The notes below the pieces were generated by a model. It saw nothing but the letters and a program-made list of their open reading frames with translations. It was not told where the DNA came from and ran no database searches. From a bacterium (GTDB taxonomy: Bacteria; ARS69): a DNA stretch of 10,238 nucleotides. The stretch covers positions 1-10,238 of the forward strand of contig JALGZO010000260.1 in NCBI GenBank assembly GCA_025774865.1. The letters are read 5' to 3'. Shown here one piece after another: positions 5,710 through 10,238 of the stretch; the stretch's first letter is position 1; the number at the start of each line of letters is the position of its first letter. The position numbers and the translations under genes are program-made.

Positions 5710-7142
5710 AGCAAGGCCTCAGAGTCGCCGGGCCCGCTCTGGCTCTCGCGCTGACGGCTCCCAGCCTCGCGACCTCTCAAGAGCTGATTCTGCCCACGCC
5801 AGAGAGCACCGTCACGCCGGATTCGAAGCAAATGGTGCTGACCTGGACGGACGTGGCCGAAAACGCCGGACGGGCCGTCACGAATGTGACCTTCGATTTC
5901 GACCTCGCCCCCGCCGATTCGGACTCCGTCTCGATCATTACGCTGGAGGGCGACTACGTCGGTCTCTGCGACTACCGACTGAGCCTCGCCAAGATCCCGC
6001 TCGACCCCGACTTCGATCAACACGTCGAGCTCGTCTACCGGATCGCGACCAACACGACGGGCACGGGAGCCCCGGTCGCTCAAGACACCTTGCACCTGTT
6101 TCAGCCCGACACTCCCGAAACGCTGCGCGTGGACATCGCCGGCAACGTCACCCTTCGAGCCTCGTCGAACGTCGATCCCGCCGCGCCCCTGGGCGGAGTC
6201 CCGGTGACCGTGAGCGGCCTGTACGCCGGCAAGGTCAAGAGGACCGAGTACGTGGCCCGCGCGCTCAACTCGGTGACCAGCCTCTCGGACACGCTCCTCG
6301 TGCAAGTCCGGGGTCCGGTCCGGGCGCCGCCGCAGTTCGTGTTGGTCGACACGCTGCTGGTCACGCAACCGGATTCTGCTTACGCGATCATGGAAGGGAT
6401 GTTGCTCTCCTTCGGGTCCGGATCGGCTACGGCCGGAGACTCCACCACTTGGGCGGCGCACTATCTGTTCCCCGCCACCGGTCAAGTCACGGCCGATCTC
6501 GAGGCGTTCGAGGGCTACCACGCCTGGCGGGCGCAGCTCCCGAATTTGAACGAGTTCTTTCTGCTGGGAGAGATCCGGCAGTGTGAGTCCAAGAGCGAGT
6601 TCGTGTTCCCCCACCCCGACCCGACGAACGTGCTCAACGAAACAGACTTGACGCTGACGTACGACGACACCACCGGTGTGTTCACGGTCTTGGACCGAGA
6701 TATCCACAACGATTTCCCCTACCGCTATGCCGTCTCGACTTTCGATCGGGGGTTTCTGGGCAACGTCGAGGACTCGACGTTCGATGGGCCGCTCGACCGG
6801 TCCGACATCTTCTACCCGGCGCCGACCGAAAGAAGCGAAGAACGGAACGTATTCGTGGTTCCGAACCCGTACAAGGCGAGGACCGAGTTTGAACAGGGCG
6901 GCCCGAAGGTCGTTTTCGTGAACTTGCCCAACCCGTGTACCATCCGCGTCTTCACCACCGCCGCTGACCACATCGCGACGCTCCAGCATAGCTATCCGGG
7001 AGAGGCCAGAAGCACATCGGAGACGAGCGCGTCGTGGGACCTGACGACCGATCGGCAACAAGCCATCGTTCCCGGCATCTACATCTACTACGTCGAGTCA
7101 GCGTCGTTTCAGCAGACGGGGAAGATGATCGTCATTCGCTGA
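5706..7142 (+). CDS. Secreted protein with C-terminal FlgD-like / type IX sorting-like domain
   Basis: This 478-residue protein starts with a standard signal peptide (K2, R6, then a hydrophobic run ALALALTAPSLA), with likely signal peptidase I cleavage near ATS-QE (residues 22-26) and no lipobox Cys. The start is supported by GGAGG (5691-5695), ten bases before the ATG. The central region (about 27-370) is beta-rich, contains EGYHAWRAQLPN (269-280) and YRYAVSTFDRG (339-349), and has no family I can name. The last about 98 residues (381-478) run NVFVVPNPYK, then VFVNLP, TIRVFTTAADHIATL, WDL, PGIYIYYVES and GKMIVIR. This is the order of the Ig-like FlgD-type / type IX secretion C-terminal domain, which in Bacteroidota directs proteins across the outer membrane. 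No secretion-system gene is in the window, so that export route is an inference. It probably shares an operon with the preceding lipoproteins. Confidence 0.85.
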   Translation: MKQGLRVAGPALALALTAPSLATSQELILPTPESTVTPDSKQMVLTWTDVAENAGRAVTNVTFDFDLAPADSDSVSIITLEGDYVGLCDYRLSLAKIPLDPDFDQHVELVYRIATNTTGTGAPVAQDTLHLFQPDTPETLRVDIAGNVTLRASSNVDPAAPLGGVPVTVSGLYAGKVKRTEYVARALNSVTSLSDTLLVQVRGPVRAPPQFVLVDTLLVTQPDSAYAIMEGMLLSFGSGSATAGDSTTWAAHYLFPATGQVTADLEAFEGYHAWRAQLPNLNEFFLLGEIRQCESKSEFVFPHPDPTNVLNETDLTLTYDDTTGVFTVLDRDIHNDFPYRYAVSTFDRGFLGNVEDSTFDGPLDRSDIFYPAPTERSEERNVFVVPNPYKARTEFEQGGPKVVFVNLPNPCTIRVFTTAADHIATLQHSYPGEARSTSETSASWDLTTDRQQAIVPGIYIYYVESASFQQTGKMIVIR

Positions 7143-7143
7143 C

Positions 7144-7158
7144 GTCTCCAACGGAGAC
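7144..7158 (+). other. Hairpin between the secreted-protein gene and the dehydrogenase gene
   Basis: GTCTCC (7144-7149) and GGAGAC (7153-7158) form a perfect 6-bp stem with loop AAC, beginning two bases after the TGA. There is no T-tract. It could stabilise the upstream mRNA end or weakly attenuate read-through into the dehydrogenase gene. No convincing promoter is seen in the remaining 39 bases. Confidence 0.35.
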
Positions 7159-7197
7159 CTCGGCGTCGATACGCGACTTGCAGGCGGAGGACTCTCG

Positions 7198-8346
7198 ATG
7201 GCGAAGTACAAGATCGCTTGGCTCCCGGGTGACGGGATTGGCGTCGATGTCATGGCGGCCGCTCGCACGGTCCTCGACGCCGTAGGTTTCGACGCTGAGT
7301 ATTTCCCCGGTGACATCGGGTGGGAGTTCTGGAAATCAGAGGGAGATCCGCTTCCTCCGAGAACCACCGATCTTCTTCGGCAGACGGATGCCGCGCTCTT
7401 CGGCGCGATCACTTCCCTCCCCAAGGAGGAGGCCGAGAACGAGCTCGATCCGTCGCTGCGAGGAAAGGGACTCGTCTACCGAAGCCCGATCGTGCGCCTC
7501 CGCCAGGAGTTTCGGCTGCGGACGAATCGTCGTCCTTGCTACGCGTTTCCGGGGAACCCGCTGAACGTGGCCGACGGCATCGATCTCGTCGTCTTCCGGG
7601 AGAACACCGAAGGAATGTATGCGGGCGTCGAGTTCCATCCCGTTCCGGGGGAAGTGCGGGGCGTTCTGGAAGCACACAGCCCGGCGATGAAGAAGTTCGA
7701 CGCGACGTCCTCGGACGACATGGCGATCACCTGCCGGATCATTACGCGGCAAGGCGCGCGTGACATCGTTCGCGACGCCTTCAAGTATGCGAAGGGGCAC
7801 GGGTACGGTTCGGTCACGATCGTGGAGAAGCCGAACGTCTTGCGTGAGACTTCCGGCCTGATGGTGCGCGTGGCACGCGAGGTCGCGCGAGACTTCCCGT
7901 CGATCGAGCTCTGGGAAACGAACATCGACGCGATGGCCATGTGGTTGATCAAGAATCCGCAGAACTACGGTGTTCTCGTCTGCTCGAATCTGTTCGGCGA
8001 CGTCGTTTCCGATCTCTGCGCCCAGCTCGTCGGCGGGCTCGGATTCGCCGCGAGCGGCAACCTCGGCGACGACTACGCCGTCTTCGAGCCCACGCACGGC
8101 TCGGCGCCGAAGTACGTCGGCCAGAACAAGGTGAATCCCATCGCGATGATCCTGTCGGCGCAATTGATGCTCGACTGGCTCGGAGAAGGTGAGCTCGCGG
8201 CGCGGGTGAAGCGGGCCGTCGCCGACGTCATCGCCGAGGGTGCGGTTCGGACGTACGACATGGGCGGCTCGAGCTCCACCACCGACGTGGCGGAGGCGGT
8301 CACGCGGAAGGTGGTTTCGTCGGGAGGCGCCACCAGACGAGGCTAG
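7198..8346 (+). CDS. Isocitrate/isopropylmalate-family beta-decarboxylating dehydrogenase
   Basis: The product is a cytoplasmic 382-residue enzyme that oxidatively decarboxylates a 2-hydroxy-3-carboxy acid, in the TCA cycle or in leucine or lysine-type pathways depending on substrate. The start is supported by GGAGG (7186-7190), seven bases before the ATG. Family motifs are complete: N-terminal LPGDGIG (9-15), substrate arginines R102, R112 and R134, Y141 in RENTEGMYAG, catalytic K211 in EKPNVL, D244 in NIDAMAM, metal-binding D268 and D272 in NLFGDVVSD, and coenzyme loop HGSAPKYVGQNKVNP (300-314). K305, Y306, V312 and Y353 match the NADP determinants of E. coli Icd (K344, Y345, V351, Y391), while the R395 position is Gly357. 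The substrate loop has S96 like Ser113 of Icd, but Ile98 in place of Asn115, closer to the Leu of IPMDH. The length fits the smaller IPMDH/HICDH/NAD-IDH type rather than the 416-residue E. coli Icd. Isocitrate is the best guess, with an exact EC unsafe. Its stop codon overlaps that of the convergent gene. Confidence 0.9.
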   Translation: MAKYKIAWLPGDGIGVDVMAAARTVLDAVGFDAEYFPGDIGWEFWKSEGDPLPPRTTDLLRQTDAALFGAITSLPKEEAENELDPSLRGKGLVYRSPIVRLRQEFRLRTNRRPCYAFPGNPLNVADGIDLVVFRENTEGMYAGVEFHPVPGEVRGVLEAHSPAMKKFDATSSDDMAITCRIITRQGARDIVRDAFKYAKGHGYGSVTIVEKPNVLRETSGLMVRVAREVARDFPSIELWETNIDAMAMWLIKNPQNYGVLVCSNLFGDVVSDLCAQLVGGLGFAASGNLGDDYAVFEPTHGSAPKYVGQNKVNPIAMILSAQLMLDWLGEGELAARVKRAVADVIAEGAVRTYDMGGSSSTTDVAEAVTRKVVSSGGATRRG

Positions 8347-10238
8347 CTCGCGGCGCTATCCTCCGGTGCGTCCGTGTCGGGGGGTACGTCCGGGTCGAGC
8401 TCGAGACCCGCTTCCCGGCGGCTTATTGCGAGCTCGAGTTTCATGATGCGCGAGCGCAGGTCCTCGTTCTCGGGTTCGAACTCCAGGTAGCGTCGGCTGA
8501 CCTCCAGACCGTGCTCGAGATCGGGGTTCGCCTCCATGGAGAGCCTCGTGTCGACGTAGCCGATCGCGGCGTCGACGTTCCGCGGGTTCAGGTCCATCGC
8601 TTTCTCGTACCAGGGAAGCGCCTTGTCGTAGTACACGCGCCGCTTCCAAATCTGGGCGAGCAAGAGAGCGAACAGGTCGTTGTCGGGCTCCATCTCGATC
8701 GCGTGTTCGGTCACCGCCGCAGCGAAGTCGTGCTCGTCGGTCATCGCGAGGTGGCGGCCGAGGTTCGCGAAGCCTTCGGCGAAGGTCGAATCGATTTCTA
8801 CGGCCTGCCTCAAATTGTCGTGCGCCGCGAGGATGGATGCCCGATTCAGGAACTCGATTCCCATTCGTGAACGCAGGTCGGCCAGCCGCCGGCGGATTGC
8901 CCGATCCCGAGGGTTCAGCTGGAGCGCATTCTCGTAGATTTCGACCGCGCTCCGGTCCAGGGGGCTTTCGCGCTCGGCATCGCGCAGTAATCCGGCGCGC
9001 TCGAATGCGCGCGCCTGGACCGCGTTCACCAAAGCCGCCTCGAAGCCGATGGCCGGCGTGTTGACGAGCCGGGCGAAGACGTCGTCTCCGAGCGCGGACA
9101 GCCCCGGCACCGGATTCACGGTCGGCTCGCGATAACGGCGAGCGGCCTCGAGTCTTCCGAGTTGTTCGTTGTTCCTCGTGTGGATGGTCGCCCGTGAGCT
9201 GATTCGGCGCACGGCTTCGTCCGACACGAGGAAGTACGACAAGAGGCTGAGCGGCTCCGGGATCCAGGCGTCCGCTGCCGAGGCCTGGATCCTCGGTGTC
9301 CGGTAGGCGTCCAGGATGACCCCGAAGTCATGCGGCGCTGGGGATTCCTTGGCGAGGAGAAGGACCGAAGATCCGTGTCCCGCCCAGACCTCGACTTGCG
9401 GGAAGACGGAAGCGAGCGTCGCGAGCAGGCTCTGAAAGCCCGTCTTGGTGAGCGCGGAACCGGAGAGCCACTGGCAGTAGAGTCCGCCGTCGTCGAGATG
9501 GTCGCGGACCATCTCGAGAAACTCTCGCGTGGAAAGTCGCGACGCCAACTCGCCCCATACCCCCGCCATTTGATTGAGGATCACGTCGTAGCGCCCGGCG
9601 CGGTTCACGAGATCCTCGGGGTCCCCGATCGCGAGATGGACGCGCCCGTCGTCGAGCCCTTCGCGGACCGCGGCCCCGAAGGTGGTCGCCCCCTCCACGA
9701 ATGCGGACCCGCGTGCCACGCAGTCGACCCGCTCCGTGGAGTGAGCGAGGGCCGAGGTCAGGGCGACTCCGTTGCCGAGCCCGATCAACAGCACGCGCTC
9801 CGGAGATGCGTGAATCGCGAGCGGAAGGTGAGAGAGGATACCGCTGCTCCGGGTCGCGAGTCCGTTCATGGCTTCGAGCCGACCGTTCGCGAGAAGGCGC
9901 CGGGCGGTGCCGCGGCGACTGACCGCGACGGACTCGTTCGCGCCATCCGCCTCGAACATGACCCACCCGCGCAACGTGATCCCGTTGCGCCCCGTCCCGA
10001 AGTGCTGATCAGGCAGCAGATTCCTCACCTCCGGAGGAGGCAGGAGGTACGCGGAGGCGCCGGCGAGCGCGACGCCGCCCGCGGCGACCAGGGCGCCGAC
10101 GACGCGACGTTGCGCTCCGGCGACCGCCGCCACCGTCGCGAACGCGATGACCACGAATCCCGCCCCGACGATCGTGCCCTGCAACGACAAGGGGCCCAGG
10201 CCGAATCGCCCGAACGACGCACCCGCGAGCGCCCCGAG
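8343..10238 (-). CDS. Membrane spermidine-synthase-like protein with C-terminal TPRs, 5'-truncated by the window edge
   Basis: The frame is open to the right edge. The 16 codons upstream of the TTG at 10188-10190 (ending GRFGLGP) continue a hydrophobic G-A-rich segment typical of membrane-embedded spermidine-synthase relatives, so that TTG is not the true start. Residues are numbered from the TTG. Transmembrane helices are at about 4-26 and 30-50. A Rossmann methyltransferase/aminopropyltransferase-like domain follows (about 68-285): LLIGLGNGVAL (134-144), AIGD (187-190), YDVIL (201-205), W212, TREFLEMVRDHL (221-232), GGLYCQWL (235-242) and VFPQVEVW (262-269). This is the SpeE order. The acidic residue normally ending beta-strand 2 (VEID-like) is replaced by VARG (158-161). 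NNEQLGRLEAARRY (340-353) matches the family's usual late motif. About five TPR-like helix pairs span 414-590, and the tail is acidic and Pro-rich. It may be a catalytically altered polyamine or SAM-related enzyme anchored in the inner membrane; the substrate is unknown. Confidence 0.85.
   Translation of the reverse strand, partial: LGALAGASFGRFGLGPLSLQGTIVGAGFVVIAFATVAAVAGAQRRVVGALVAAGGVALAGASAYLLPPPEVRNLLPDQHFGTGRNGITLRGWVMFEADGANESVAVSRRGTARRLLANGRLEAMNGLATRSSGILSHLPLAIHASPERVLLIGLGNGVALTSALAHSTERVDCVARGSAFVEGATTFGAAVREGLDDGRVHLAIGDPEDLVNRAGRYDVILNQMAGVWGELASRLSTREFLEMVRDHLDDGGLYCQWLSGSALTKTGFQSLLATLASVFPQVEVWAGHGSSVLLLAKESPAPHDFGVILDAYRTPRIQASAADAWIPEPLSLLSYFLVSDEAVRRISSRATIHTRNNEQLGRLEAARRYREPTVNPVPGLSALGDDVFARLVNTPAIGFEAALVNAVQARAFERAGLLRDAERESPLDRSAVEIYENALQLNPRDRAIRRRLADLRSRMGIEFLNRASILAAHDNLRQAVEIDSTFAEGFANLGRHLAMTDEHDFAAAVTEHAIEMEPDNDLFALLLAQIWKRRVYYDKALPWYEKAMDLNPRNVDAAIGYVDTRLSMEANPDLEHGLEVSRRYLEFEPENEDLRSRIMKLELAISRREAGLELDPDVPPDTDAPEDSAAS

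Noticed and set aside
5685-7061. Long minus-strand open frame opposite the secreted-protein gene
   Set aside because: It has shadow-frame composition (Arg/Gly/Val-rich) with no motif or ribosome-binding site; the plus-strand product has a signal peptide and a recognisable C-terminal domain.
10188-10190. TTG as the start of the minus-strand membrane protein
   Set aside because: The frame has no stop to the window edge and the upstream codons continue a membrane-type sequence, so the gene begins beyond the window.

Overview
The window is a GC-rich (about 60-65% by eye) bacterial chromosomal segment that is almost entirely coding. Four of its six large genes encode exported proteins: three lipoproteins and one protein with a signal peptidase I leader and a C-terminal domain resembling FlgD-type / type IX secretion sorting domains. 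Ig-like lipoproteins with D-D-D-G and V-R-A-V-D-N motifs, 'VVPNPYK' C-terminal domains and membrane spermidine-synthase-like proteins with TPRs suggest an uncultured lineage of the Fibrobacterota-Chlorobiota-Bacteroidota neighbourhood (Eisenbacteria, Krumholzibacteriota, Latescibacterota or Gemmatimonadota type). This placement is an inference from protein architecture; no rRNA or other marker gene is present.

Layout. Positions 1-1860 (+) hold a beta-propeller lipoprotein whose start codon lies left of the window. A 181-base gap follows, with a GC-rich hairpin (1863-1900) and a good sigma-70-type promoter (1971-1999) whose -35 end and spacer carry a perfect 7-bp inverted repeat. Downstream is a co-directional run: a modular Ig-like lipoprotein (2042-3490), a second one ending in a glutamine-amidotransferase-fold-like domain (3566-5650), a secreted protein with the C-terminal sorting-like domain (5706-7142), and a cytoplasmic isocitrate/isopropylmalate-type dehydrogenase (7198-8346). 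Gaps between these are 55-75 bases. Facing them on the minus strand (8343-10238) is a membrane protein with a spermidine-synthase-like domain and C-terminal TPRs, whose start is beyond the right edge.

How they may work together. The first four products appear to be cell-envelope or extracellular proteins. Two of them share the same repeated Ig-like module, so the block looks like a surface or extracellular assembly expressed together; its substrate or purpose cannot be read from the sequence. The dehydrogenase is metabolic, is separated by a small hairpin, and may simply be carried by read-through. The minus-strand gene converges on it, with both stop codons sharing one CTAG.

Points deserving a second look are the retained Cys and Phe-His-Pro motifs in the amidotransferase-like domain, the E. 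coli-Icd-like NADP pocket in an otherwise IPMDH/HICDH-like dehydrogenase, the lost acidic ribose-binding residue in the spermidine-synthase-like protein, and the short ORFs that start at ATGA overlaps in two successive intergenic gaps. Nothing here proves a new system. I saw no tRNA, rRNA, CRISPR array, insertion sequence or attachment site.
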